Below, piece by piece: positions 22,963 through 30,338 of a stretch of DNA of 31,261 nucleotides. How positions within the stretch are numbered: the stretch's first letter is position 1; every line of letters begins with the position of its first letter. The translations under genes were made by a program, and so were the position numbers. Origin of the DNA: G020354945 sp964570585 (GTDB lineage: Bacteria > Omnitrophota > Gorgyraeia > JABMRG01 > JAFGKX01); assembly GCA_964570585.1 (NCBI GenBank), contig CAZMYR010000019.1:1-31261 (forward strand), given 5' to 3'. The notes beneath the pieces are model-generated. The model was not told the DNA's origin and made no database searches. It was given only the letters and a program-made list of their open reading frames with translations.

Positions 22963-23891
22963 ACGCATTCTCCTAATTTTGCTATATTCTTTCTCACGAG
23001 CTCTGCAGAGACATGTAATGCATTCTTCTCTTCTTTTGTCAGGTCTACTTCTACGATTCTCTCTGCCCCGGAAGCGCCTAAAATTACGGGAACCCCTACA
23101 TAAACGTCTTTCAACCCATATTCACCGTTTAAATATGCCGCACATGGCAGCAGGCGTTTCTTATCCTTTAATATTGCCTTAACCATTTCCGCTACGCAAG
23201 CGCCGGGGGAATAGTAGGCGCTTCCTGTCTTAAGATAATCAACTATCTCTCCACCGGCCTTTCGGGTCCTTTCCACAATGCTGTCTATTCTTTCTTTAGA
23301 AATTAATTCTGTTATTGGTATCCCGGAAATAGTGCAGTATCTAGGTAAAGGAACCATAGAATCGCCATGCCCCCCCAATACAAGAGCATGGGTATCTTTT
23401 ACAGAAACATTCAATTCCTTAGCCACAAATGCCCTGAACCGAGCAGAGTCTAAGGCACCGGCCATACCCAATACCCTTTTTGGTGAAAATCCGCTGAGCT
23501 TCCAGCATAAATAGGTCATAACATCTAAGGGATTAGTAGCTATAATAATTATACTGTTTGGGGACCATTTAATCAGCTTGTCGGTAATAGATTTAACAAT
23601 TTCAGAATTCTTCATTAATAGCTCTTCCCTGCTCATCCCGGGTTTTCTAGCCAGGCCGGCAGTGACAACTACAATGTCTGAATTAGCAGTATCTTTATAA
23701 TCGTTGCTCCCTGATAGGATATTATCAAATCCCCTAACCGGACCGGCCTCCAGAAGGTCTAAGGATTTGCCCTGAGGCAAACCCTCCACAATATCTAGCA
23801 ATACCACATCAGCCAATTCATCTTCAACAATATACTGGGCTGCAGTAGCTCCCACTCCTCCGGCGCCAATTACAGATACCTTATTTTTCAT
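22959..23891 (-). CDS. mdh: Malate dehydrogenase (LDH-like type)
   Basis: NAD-linked interconversion of malate and oxaloacetate. 310 residues from the ATG at 23891, which has GGAGGAG eight bases upstream; the frame is open to 23918, but that part is weaker. Motifs: VIGAGGVGATAAQYI (dinucleotide fold) followed by LLDIVEG with the NAD-selecting Asp, GLARKPGMSREELL with Arg where lactate dehydrogenases have Gln, NPLDVMTYLCWK, LDSARFRAFVAKEL and the catalytic His in LGGHGDSMVPL. First gene of the central-carbon run; it is preceded by the 52-bp element copy 2. Confidence 0.96.
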   Translation of the reverse strand: MKNKVSVIGAGGVGATAAQYIVEDELADVVLLDIVEGLPQGKSLDLLEAGPVRGFDNILSGSNDYKDTANSDIVVVTAGLARKPGMSREELLMKNSEIVKSITDKLIKWSPNSIIIIATNPLDVMTYLCWKLSGFSPKRVLGMAGALDSARFRAFVAKELNVSVKDTHALVLGGHGDSMVPLPRYCTISGIPITELISKERIDSIVERTRKAGGEIVDYLKTGSAYYSPGACVAEMVKAILKDKKRLLPCAAYLNGEYGLKDVYVGVPVILGASGAERIVEVDLTKEEKNALHVSAELVRKNIAKLGECV

Positions 23892-23926
23892 AATAGCTTC
23901 TCCTCCAAATCCTTTCAAGGGTCAGT

Positions 23927-23978
23927 GGGGTCAGACCCTGTTATTCTCTTTGGGGTCAGTTTCTAAGGGTCTGACCCC
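23927..23978. repeat. 52-bp GTCTGACCCC element, copy 2
   Basis: Same 13-bp inverted ends and 26-base centre as copies 1 and 3; by eye identical to copy 3. Flanked by partial extra units (GGGTCAGT on the left, TGACCCC on the right). It fills the spacer between the cyclophilin-like gene (stop 23999) and mdh (start 23891), so it is transcribed in the mdh leader if the genes are joined. Confidence 0.93.
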
Positions 23979-23998
23979 TGACCCCTACGGTCTTTTTC

Positions 23999-24358
23999 TT
24001 AAACTTTCTTAAATACTACCTTATCCCCTTCCTTTGCTTTGAGGAAAATATCCAAATTTTGGGTGATTTTACCAATGTGATTTACCTCAGAATAGGGTCC
24101 TGATTTCCCAAAAAATATGCAAATAGCCTGCCCCGGAGGCCAGTAAGAAAGATCGCCCTTACAAGATGTAGAGGATTTATTCTCATAATTCAATTTTAAG
24201 TAGGTCTCAAAGTAAACCTCCTCCTGCCATAGCTTAGTTACTCCCTCTATGGGAAGCTTCTCATAAATCTTTTTAGCAGTCTGGGGGCTTCGATTGTCCA
24301 ACTCTGCTAAAGCTCTCCCTTTGCCCTCAATTTCGATTTCTATGTTAACTTTTCTCAT
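23999..24358 (-). CDS. Cyclophilin-like fold protein (Cyclophil_like/DUF369 type)
   Basis: 119 residues. The pattern fits the small cyclophilin-like family seen in archaea and anaerobic bacteria: IEIEGKGRALAELDNRSPQT at the start, YLKLNYENKSS in the middle, then GDLSYWPPGQAICIFFGKSG and GKITQNLDIFLKAKEGDKV at the end. The function of this family is not established; it is structurally related to cyclophilins, but I do not see the peptidyl-prolyl isomerase active-site pattern. The 5' leader is the 52-bp element copy 3, which ends nine bases before the start codon. Confidence 0.75.
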   Translation of the reverse strand: MRKVNIEIEIEGKGRALAELDNRSPQTAKKIYEKLPIEGVTKLWQEEVYFETYLKLNYENKSSTSCKGDLSYWPPGQAICIFFGKSGPYSEVNHIGKITQNLDIFLKAKEGDKVVFKKV

Positions 24359-24367
24359 TGGCTCTTT

Positions 24368-24419
24368 GGGGTCAGACCCTGTTATTCTCTTTGGGGTCAG
24401 TTTCTAAGGGTCTGACCCC
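24368..24419. repeat. 52-bp GTCTGACCCC element, copy 3
   Basis: Identical by eye to copy 2 and one base different from copy 1; same orientation. It lies between cutA (stop 24489) and the cyclophilin-like gene (start 24358). Bases 24420-24488 to its right, read on the minus strand, hold a short open stretch (EYEFFPKSWLDFLKSDK) that runs into the element; it has no proper start and may be a gene remnant. Confidence 0.93.
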
Positions 24420-24488
24420 TACTGGTCCAACCATCTTATCTGACTTTAAAAAATCGAGCCAGGATTTGGGAAAGAATTCATATTCCTA

Positions 24489-24875
24489 TTATTTTCTCTT
24501 CTTTCTTTCAGGACAACTTAAACTTTCGCTTATCCACTTCAGGTATTCTTTATTGCCGCCGATTATAGGCAAAGCTATTATTTCTGGAACCTCGTATTTA
24601 TGAATTTTTTCGACCAGCGTAACAATCTCCTTAAACATAATTACCTTTGTTTTGGCTAAAAGCATTACCTCATGGGCCGAATCTATTTTAGCAGGGGTCC
24701 GCCGAAGGCGGGAGGGTGGAGGGTGGGTTGGAGTCCACCAGAAAAAAGATTCTACTTTTGGAATGATATTTATACAGGCAACTTTTCTTTCCTCTAATAA
24801 AACTTTCTTTATCTTTAAAGCTTCTCTCCTTGAGGAACAAGTAATCATAACTAGCACATAAGCAGTCTCTTTCAT
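24489..24875 (-). CDS. cutA: CutA-like divalent ion tolerance protein with an in-frame insertion
   Basis: Small trimeric cytosolic protein of the CutA family; its exact role in metal tolerance is not settled. 128 residues, longer than the usual 105-112. MITCSSRREALKIKKVLLEE, ACINIIPKVESFFWW, KIDSAHEVMLLAKT and YEVPEIIALPI(I)GG are the standard blocks. Between FFWW and KIDSA, where relatives have about two residues (often EG), there are 15 Pro/Arg/Thr-rich residues encoded by a GC-rich repeat-like piece (24690-24734). This falls in a surface loop, so the fold may survive. The start overlaps the flavin reductase stop (ATGA). Confidence 0.92.
   Translation of the reverse strand: MKETAYVLVMITCSSRREALKIKKVLLEERKVACINIIPKVESFFWWTPTHPPPSRLRRTPAKIDSAHEVMLLAKTKVIMFKEIVTLVEKIHKYEVPEIIALPIIGGNKEYLKWISESLSCPERKKRK
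24690..24734. repeat. 45-bp GC-rich repeat-like insertion within cutA
   Basis: Contains the hairpin CCGCC-GAA-GGCGG (24699-24711) and a run of GGGTGGAGGGTGGG-type sequence, far richer in GC than its surroundings. It is 45 bases long, divisible by three, and open in the cutA frame. Its base composition and position in an otherwise normal gene mark it as inserted repeat DNA. Confidence 0.75.
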
Positions 24876-25414
24876 TTTACCTTGATTACCTTTCCTAATA
24901 GCCCGAATTCATTTCCTCCAATATGCATTAAGGGATTGGCCTGGGTAATTAGATATTTTCCTCCAGAAAAATACTCATCCCTAACGTATGCCTGAAGGAT
25001 TTTACCTGCAATAAGTAAATGGTCGCCAGCCAGATATTTCTTGAATAGTTTACACTCAAAATGAGCAAAGCATTCTTTAATTCCAGGGGATTTTACCTTA
25101 GTGGATTTTTCTTCTGTAAGGCCTGCTTTTTTGATCTCACTTACCCCGGCAGGAAAATCCTTTGCGCAGATCCATAATTCTTTAAGTATCTCATAACTGG
25201 GGATATTAACAACAAAATCTCCTGTTTCCAAGATGTTTTTCACTGTGTGGTGATCCGGGCTAGATGCAAAGGCTATCAGGGGCGGATCACAAGATGTGGG
25301 CATTACAAAACTGAACGGGGCAGCATTAGAAATTCCTTTTAAATTTACTGTAGAAATCAATACTACTGACCGTGGCGCCAGAACCTTATACCATTGACTA
25401 AGACTCAATTCCAT
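24872..25414 (-). CDS. Flavin reductase-like FMN-binding protein
   Basis: 180 residues of the flavin reductase/flavoredoxin split-barrel family. It begins MELSLSQWYKVLAPRSVVLI, has GISNAAPFSFVMPTSCDPPL with the flavin-binding Ser/Asn/Pro pattern, then the HTVKNILETGDFVVNIPS segment typical of the family, and HFECKLFKKYLAGDHLLIAG in the second half. It may pass electrons from NAD(P)H or ferredoxin to acceptors through FMN. It starts 9 bases after the second CDF gene with a GAGGT site. The first 26 codons exist again as a stub at 40-129. Confidence 0.9.
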   Translation of the reverse strand: MELSLSQWYKVLAPRSVVLISTVNLKGISNAAPFSFVMPTSCDPPLIAFASSPDHHTVKNILETGDFVVNIPSYEILKELWICAKDFPAGVSEIKKAGLTEEKSTKVKSPGIKECFAHFECKLFKKYLAGDHLLIAGKILQAYVRDEYFSGGKYLITQANPLMHIGGNEFGLLGKVIKVK

Positions 25415-25423
25415 TTAATTACC

Positions 25424-26296
25424 TCACCTTTTATAAGGATTAACATGTACCATAACATCTTGGGTGTATGGGGTTCGCTTAAGAAGCTTAACTCTTACAT
25501 TAGAAGCTATTTTATGGCCTTCACCTACAGTAAGGTTACCATCCACTGCTATTTCTAAATCAATAGTAAATGTAGAACCGCGACGATGGACCTTAATACT
25601 ATCTATCTTTTTCACTCCCTCAGCGCCTTGGGCAATAGCCTTGATATTATCGATAAATGCCTTATGAGGTTTCTTATCCATTATTATACCGATGTTTGAA
25701 CGAATAAGGCTATGGCCTATTTTGATAATAAAGCCCGATACTATTATTCCTGCTAAAGGGTCCAGGAATAAAAATGAAATTCTGGCTCCTGCAATGCCTA
25801 TTAGAGCCGCTACTGAGGAATAGGCATCTGAACGATGGTGCCAGGCGTCAGCAATGACAGCCGGGCTATTACTCCTTTTGCCAACCTTAATGGTATATCG
25901 AAACAATCCCTCTTTAAGGACTATGGAAATTATTGCCGCTAAAAGGGCGATCGTCAAGGGGGTTTTGAACTGCCCGTGGATAATAGCTAAAACTGAAGAT
26001 ACTCCAGCAAAGGCTCCTATTGTAAGAATAATAAGAGAAACAAGGCTTGCAGCAATTGTCTCAGCATTACCATGCCCATAAGGATGATCCTCATCCGGGG
26101 GCCTGGCCCCAATGCATATACCCGCATAAACAACACCTGATGTCAGGATATCGGAAAGGGAATGAAGACCATCGGCAATCATAGCCTTACTAAAACCTAA
26201 TATGCCTGCCGATAGTTTGAAGATAGTTAAGGCTATATTAGTGAGAAGCCCTATTTGTATACAGGTTTTGGGAGAAAGTAAATCGATTTTGCTCAT
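25424..26296 (-). CDS. Cation diffusion facilitator (CDF) transporter, copy 2
   Basis: 290 residues, about 86% identical by eye to copy 1 at 199-1077, with the same motifs (ADGLHSLSDIL and DAWHHRSDAYSS) and the same C-terminal cytosolic domain. It begins MSKIDLLSPKTCIQIG. This copy is followed at once by an intact flavin reductase and CutA, an arrangement that makes sense as a metal-related operon, so it is probably the original and copy 1 the duplicate. Metal specificity is unknown. Upstream lies a decayed Rrf2 regulator instead of a visible promoter. Confidence 0.92.
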   Translation of the reverse strand: MSKIDLLSPKTCIQIGLLTNIALTIFKLSAGILGFSKAMIADGLHSLSDILTSGVVYAGICIGARPPDEDHPYGHGNAETIAASLVSLIILTIGAFAGVSSVLAIIHGQFKTPLTIALLAAIISIVLKEGLFRYTIKVGKRSNSPAVIADAWHHRSDAYSSVAALIGIAGARISFLFLDPLAGIIVSGFIIKIGHSLIRSNIGIIMDKKPHKAFIDNIKAIAQGAEGVKKIDSIKVHRRGSTFTIDLEIAVDGNLTVGEGHKIASNVRVKLLKRTPYTQDVMVHVNPYKR

Positions 26297-26311
26297 AGTT
26301 TTTCGTTATTT

Positions 26312-26467
26312 CTAACGGAGCTTACATAAACCTGCTAAGGAAGTAGAATCCATGATTTTCTCCAACTTTGCGTTTATTCTCTTAAAAAAAACAGGGCCTT
26401 CCCCATAATGTTTTAGGAGCGCAACCATTAGTCTAATTCCATATCTTCCTTTGGTGGATATTTTCAT
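26312..26467 (-). pseudogene. Rrf2-family regulator, truncated N-terminal remnant
   Basis: From the ATG at 26467 (AAAGGA close upstream) the frame gives 51 residues beginning MKISTKGRYGIRLMVALLKH and continuing YGEGPVFF, the unmistakable start of an Rrf2/IscR-type winged helix. After GPVFF the sequence leaves the family (a run of eight T bases stands there, so a slip is likely) and stops at TAG (26312). The recognition helix and the Fe-S cysteine region are gone. It sits just before the second CDF gene, suggesting that an Rrf2 (Fe-S or redox-sensing) regulator once controlled that operon. Confidence 0.82.
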
Positions 26468-26694
26468 TCCTTTGCTATCTCCAAACTTGTTAAAAATATA
26501 ACATATACGAGTATTTTAATCAAGTATTTTTGGGGATCTGTAAAGAATGTCCTTTAAAGGAATGCGTTGTGGTTGAATAAGGCTCGCCCTGTATGGTTTC
26601 CGATCCGTTGCAGCAATTTGTTAGATGTCTTTAAATTGAATTCTTTTTTTAAAATATATAAGTCGATATAAATATATATTTATATCGACATCCA
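26468..26694. other. Intergenic stretch left of the beta-propeller gene
   Basis: Together with the Rrf2 remnant this makes a 398-base stretch without an intact gene. Apart from the 28-bp palindrome at 26662-26689 I see no gene, RNA or clear promoter in it. Confidence 0.6.
26662..26689 (-). terminator. Perfect 28-bp AT-rich palindrome, probable terminator of the beta-propeller gene
   Basis: GTCGATATAAATAT is followed directly by its reverse complement ATATTTATATCGAC, with no mismatch and no loop. It lies 5 bases past the stop codon of the beta-propeller gene, and on the minus strand it is followed by TTATATATTTT. Function as a weak terminator or 3' stabilising hairpin is likely; a protein-binding site is an alternative. 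Confidence 0.55.
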
Positions 26695-27819
26695 TTAATT
26701 CCCTGCTGTCCTTAGAGAGGACTGCTTTTTGCCGAAAGCAGTAATCTTCTTTGTTGAAAATATGGTTCTTGCATCACTACTTGAGCCTTCTCCAGGAAAA
26801 AAAGAAGTGTGAAAGTATAGATATTCTCGAGGGAAAGGCACTCTCTTTCGGCCACTGCCGTCTGGATTTATTGTATGCATCTCATTCAAAGCCCTTTTAT
26901 CATCAACAAGTATATGGGAAAAAATTAATAGCTCCCCGTCAGATGCCCATTCTGGTGGTAGATCTGCGGCGGCTCTGGCTTCTTCCGGAAGATATCCTGA
27001 TGAGAAATCTCTTTCTTCTTTTGTGTTTACATCTACTACCACAACATGAAAAAACGGCCCTTCTTTTACTTGACGAATAAAAGCCCCTTTAGAACCATCC
27101 GGTGAAAGTTTTGGGTCATTATCACCGATGGGAACTTTAGTTTTAGGCCAGGTAAGTTGCTCCAGACTTTCTCCGTTTGGTTTAATTCTCCAGATGCCTC
27201 TTGTTTTACTTACAGGCTCTGTGGCCGGAAAAACAATCCAATCGCCCACCCAGTGTGGATCAGTAGGAATAAGATATTCAGGAATAGGTATTTTAGCAAT
27301 ATTTCTTACCCCCATATCATCATCAAAAATAATATGGTTAATCTGAGAGCTTCCTTTTTCATTAGGCGCAGAAACATAAAGGAGACCTTTTCCATCTGGT
27401 GTCCAGTAGCTGTTTGCCGATATTTTATCTTTCTCATGCGAAATAATAGTTCTTACATCGCTACCATCCATTCTCATCAACATAATCTCGGTCCCTTTAT
27501 ACTGGCCGCCTGGCTTATCATAATTATTCTGATTTTCTGTAGCATAGCCATCCTTACCAATATTGTTATAGCGGGTAAAGGTAGCCCATTTTTTATCCGG
27601 TGATACACGGGCATGACTCATCTGCCGGTATGAATCTGTAATAAGTGGCTTGAAGTTTCTCCCATCTAGAGTAGCGGTATAAATTCCAAAAACCTCATCG
27701 CCTCCAAAAACCGGTGGTTTATTTATCCTAAACAGAAAAAGCAATGCTGTAACGATGAAAAGTATAATAATAAAATTCTTTTTACTTATAACATAGATAT
27801 CGATGGATACGCCAAGCAC
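26695..27819 (-). CDS. Membrane-anchored TolB-like beta-propeller protein (PD40 repeats)
   Basis: 374 residues. A single hydrophobic segment at about 14-31 (KKNFIIILFIVTALLFLF) is a signal anchor, so the rest is extracytoplasmic. The body holds WD40-like PD40 repeats as in TolB: ARVSPDKKWATFTRYN, YWTPDGKGLLYVSAPN, KLSPDGSKGAFIRQV and EWASDGELLIFSH, with TRGIWRIKPNGESLEQLT and MHTINPDGSGRKR strands between. No enzyme domain is seen, and it does not stand with Tol-Pal genes. Role unknown; propellers of this kind often bind proteins or glycans. The start codon is uncertain. Confidence 0.75.
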   Translation of the reverse strand: MLGVSIDIYVISKKNFIIILFIVTALLFLFRINKPPVFGGDEVFGIYTATLDGRNFKPLITDSYRQMSHARVSPDKKWATFTRYNNIGKDGYATENQNNYDKPGGQYKGTEIMLMRMDGSDVRTIISHEKDKISANSYWTPDGKGLLYVSAPNEKGSSQINHIIFDDDMGVRNIAKIPIPEYLIPTDPHWVGDWIVFPATEPVSKTRGIWRIKPNGESLEQLTWPKTKVPIGDNDPKLSPDGSKGAFIRQVKEGPFFHVVVVDVNTKEERDFSSGYLPEEARAAADLPPEWASDGELLIFSHILVDDKRALNEMHTINPDGSGRKRVPFPREYLYFHTSFFPGEGSSSDARTIFSTKKITAFGKKQSSLRTAGN

Positions 27820-27878
27820 GCTTGGGCGCTTATCGGAATCGGCTCGAATTGGTAATAGAGGCGGTATTAATAGTTAAT

Positions 27879-27916
27879 AGGGACGTTGTCCAAATCATTC
27901 GAGACAGTGTCTCCCT
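27879..27916. repeat. Degenerate GGGAC/GTCTC palindromic element
   Basis: The stretch starts AGGGACGTTGTCC and ends GAGACAGTGTCTCCCT. It contains the hairpin GAGACA-G-TGTCTC (27901-27913) and outer AGGGA/TCCCT arms. It lies between the channel gene and the beta-propeller gene. It resembles other GGGGACA-type repeats of the window but is decayed. Confidence 0.5.
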
Positions 27917-27948
27917 GTTTGGTGAAATTTAGCTTACTTTTTTAAGGG

Positions 27949-28785
27949 TCAGTCCTTTTTTATCCTTCTGGTAATTTTACTTGCCAATTCAGCGTTGGGT
28001 ATAATCACTTCCTCATTGCCGCTTTTAATGGTGGTATTTACCAAATCTATTGACACAATCTCCCCAGACACTTTATCGACTGCTATCTTATCGCCTGCTT
28101 TAAATTTCTTAATAATGAAATTTCGTGAAAGAATGCTTGCGATGATATCTTTTCCCCCTATCATAAAAATAAGTGCGCATATCAAAGGTATTATACCAAA
28201 AAGTATCAGGAAAGAGTGGGCGACAATCGCTGTTGCCACCCCAAGCTGCTCTAAAGCCATCATTATTGCCAGGCCTATAATTGCATAGTGGCATAGTTTA
28301 CCCAAGGCCTGGTAAAAGGGTATTTTTGCTAAATGAGCTGTTGTAGTGACAAAGGCATCTGCGAGCTGGCTTAAATATATACCAATAGCCAATAGTATCA
28401 GGGCAACTATAATCTTGGGGATATAAAGAACTGCTTGATTGAGCAGGTGAGAAGCTACTGCCAACCCTAAAGTATTAAATACCATAACCAGGGTACTGAA
28501 TATAATAAGCCAGTAAAAAGCAAGCCCAATTATATAAGAAGGATTTCTCTTAACACCCCCTTTTTCTAAAAAGGACTTTAACCCTGTCTTTTCTGATACG
28601 GCGTCGAAACCAAGGCCCCTCACCATCTTTGAGACAACTTTTTTAAGAAGCACCGCGCATACCCAACCTATGAGCATAATTAAAATGGCAAGCAGCAACT
28701 TAGGCATTAACTCAGTAATATATACATAGGCCTGTTTAAGGGTCTGGATGACCAGTTCATTAAAAGCGTTCTGCAATTGAGCCAT
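27949..28785 (-). CDS. Small mechanosensitive channel, MscS family with extra TM helices
   Basis: 278 residues in the inner membrane. About five hydrophobic segments (for example LLLAILIMLIGWVCAVLLKK and IPKIIVALILLAIGIYLSQL, the conserved-TM-helix repeats) are followed by a pore helix (FLILFGIIPLICALIFMIGG), and then by the MscS beta domain: FKAGDKIAVDKVSGEIVSIDLVNTTI written here only in parts as FKAGDKIAVD, VSGEIVSIDL and EEVIIPNAEL. The MscS C-terminal alpha/beta domain is short or absent; the chain ends RRIKKD. Expected role: release of solutes at osmotic downshock. Its stop is followed by a region of degenerate repeats. Confidence 0.88.
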   Translation of the reverse strand: MAQLQNAFNELVIQTLKQAYVYITELMPKLLLAILIMLIGWVCAVLLKKVVSKMVRGLGFDAVSEKTGLKSFLEKGGVKRNPSYIIGLAFYWLIIFSTLVMVFNTLGLAVASHLLNQAVLYIPKIIVALILLAIGIYLSQLADAFVTTTAHLAKIPFYQALGKLCHYAIIGLAIMMALEQLGVATAIVAHSFLILFGIIPLICALIFMIGGKDIIASILSRNFIIKKFKAGDKIAVDKVSGEIVSIDLVNTTIKSGNEEVIIPNAELASKITRRIKKD

Positions 28786-28802
28786 AGCAATACCTCCTTG
28801 TT

Positions 28803-30338
28803 TTAATCATTGTCTTTGTCTTTTAAAAAATCTATTATTTTTTTTAATGGCTTTTTTATAATTTTTTCGCCTTTATCCAACACACCCTCTATTTTCTGAT
28901 GTGACTTATCAGCAAGTTTATCTGTAGCCTTATCTATTTTCTTGAGCAGGCCTTCTCCTCTTTCAAGCTCAAGCATTATAAAATCAGTGCCACCGGTAAT
29001 ACCTGCCTGGGGGTTAAGGTCATTCTTAAGTTGCATTATCACCGCGACCGGCGTAGAAGCAGCCGGTTCTTTCACCTTTACGATAAAAACCATGGTAAAT
29101 GCCTGTAAGATAGCAGAGATTATAAAGATAATCTGCAAGTTAGTTACTTCATAGGTAAAGAGCTGGAAACTAATATTCTGCATCGCCTTAGATAAGACAC
29201 CACCAATTATAGGTGCCGAGGCACCCACCATACCAGTAATAGCAGCAAACAGTGCAAGGTATATTGAACGCCCTTCCTGCGGGGAAAGTTTAATCATGAT
29301 ATTAAACTGTGAAAGTAATGCCCCTGCCATAAAGGCAGCTGAGAGTATATGGGCTATTAGAACAGGTATGTAGTATGCCCCAGGAAGAGCGAGTATCCAG
29401 ATAAAAGGCACAATAACAAGAATAACACCTGAAACGATAATAATAGGCTTATTTCCTAATTTATCAGAAATAGGTCCCCATATCTTCATCATAATAAGCG
29501 TGGCAAGGGTTGCGAATGTTCCAAATATGGTTATGGCCGTGAAATCTATTTTCAAGTTCTCAATCATAAAAACACCATAGAAGGGTGCAGCAATCTGTAT
29601 AGCAAACATCCAGGATGATGCAAACAGTATGAGGGTAAAAAAGTTTTTGTCCTTTAAAGGTTTAAAAAACAGGGAAAAGTCGAACCCTTTGCCTGCTTCT
29701 TCCTTGGCCTGGCCAGTTTCGGGTATGCGTGACAAAAACCATACTGAAACGATTCCTATTAAAATCCCTACTGCAAACAGTATAACAAAACCAAAGGGGT
29801 TTTCTTCTGTAAAACGGTTTCCCCACATGGTTATAAATTTCCCGCCTGCAAGTATAGCCACCATCCCACAGGCAGAGGCAATCATGTTTCGTTTTCCAAA
29901 ATAGCTACCCCGTATATTTTTCGGTACAAGATCACTCATCCAAGCAAGCCATGCAACGCCTGCAAGTGAACCGAAAAGACTTGATAGCCCTATGACAGCA
30001 ACCAGTATCCACATTCGCCAGTCAGAAACACTGGAAAACATACCGAGAGGCAATATAACTATAAGAAACCAGAGCAACCTGCTTAATAAGATGCTAATAA
30101 AACAAAGTGGCTTTTTCTTGCCTGTTTTTTCAATAAGATATGAGCCAAAAATCTGAACCAGATTAGCAAACATGGGAAGAGAGGCAAGAATACCTATTTG
30201 TTCTGGAGTGGCTTTTAAGACCTTTATGGCAAAACCTATAAGAAAGATACCGCCTGCCAGAGAACCCATAACAGCAGACAGTGCTCCGTCTATGATTGAA
30301 AAAGAGAGTGCCTTCTCAATGCTTTTTTGGGTATCCAT
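28803..30338 (-). CDS. MFS transporter with charged C-terminal tail
   Basis: 511 residues with about twelve membrane segments, major facilitator superfamily. The loop after TM2 has the degenerate motif YLIEKTGKKKP, the Major Facilitator A pattern repeats at WGPISDKLGNKP, and WMSDLVPKNIRGSYFGKRN is the segment common in the subgroup of prokaryotic MFS proteins without known substrate. The last ~55 residues (from LERGEGLLKKIDKATDKL on) are hydrophilic and Lys-rich, ending FLKDKDND, and look like an amphipathic or coiled tail in the cytosol, which is unusual for MFS. Substrate not identifiable. It precedes the mechanosensitive channel by 17 bases, so they may be co-transcribed. Confidence 0.88.
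   Translation of the reverse strand: MDTQKSIEKALSFSIIDGALSAVMGSLAGGIFLIGFAIKVLKATPEQIGILASLPMFANLVQIFGSYLIEKTGKKKPLCFISILLSRLLWFLIVILPLGMFSSVSDWRMWILVAVIGLSSLFGSLAGVAWLAWMSDLVPKNIRGSYFGKRNMIASACGMVAILAGGKFITMWGNRFTEENPFGFVILFAVGILIGIVSVWFLSRIPETGQAKEEAGKGFDFSLFFKPLKDKNFFTLILFASSWMFAIQIAAPFYGVFMIENLKIDFTAITIFGTFATLATLIMMKIWGPISDKLGNKPIIIVSGVILVIVPFIWILALPGAYYIPVLIAHILSAAFMAGALLSQFNIMIKLSPQEGRSIYLALFAAITGMVGASAPIIGGVLSKAMQNISFQLFTYEVTNLQIIFIISAILQAFTMVFIVKVKEPAASTPVAVIMQLKNDLNPQAGITGGTDFIMLELERGEGLLKKIDKATDKLADKSHQKIEGVLDKGEKIIKKPLKKIIDFLKDKDND

Noticed and set aside
20205..24419. Possible CRISPR array from the three 52-bp repeats
   Set aside because: The copies are 0.4 to 3.7 kb apart with genes between them, have long internal inverted ends, and no cas genes are near.
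24420..24488. Short minus-strand stretch EYEFFPKSWLDFLKSDK between cutA and the 52-bp element
   Set aside because: It looks protein-like but has stop codons just upstream, no ribosome site and no clear family; kept only as a possible remnant.
24358..24603. Plus-strand frame running through the 52-bp element copy 3
   Set aside because: Begins in repeat DNA and runs opposite cutA; no known domain.
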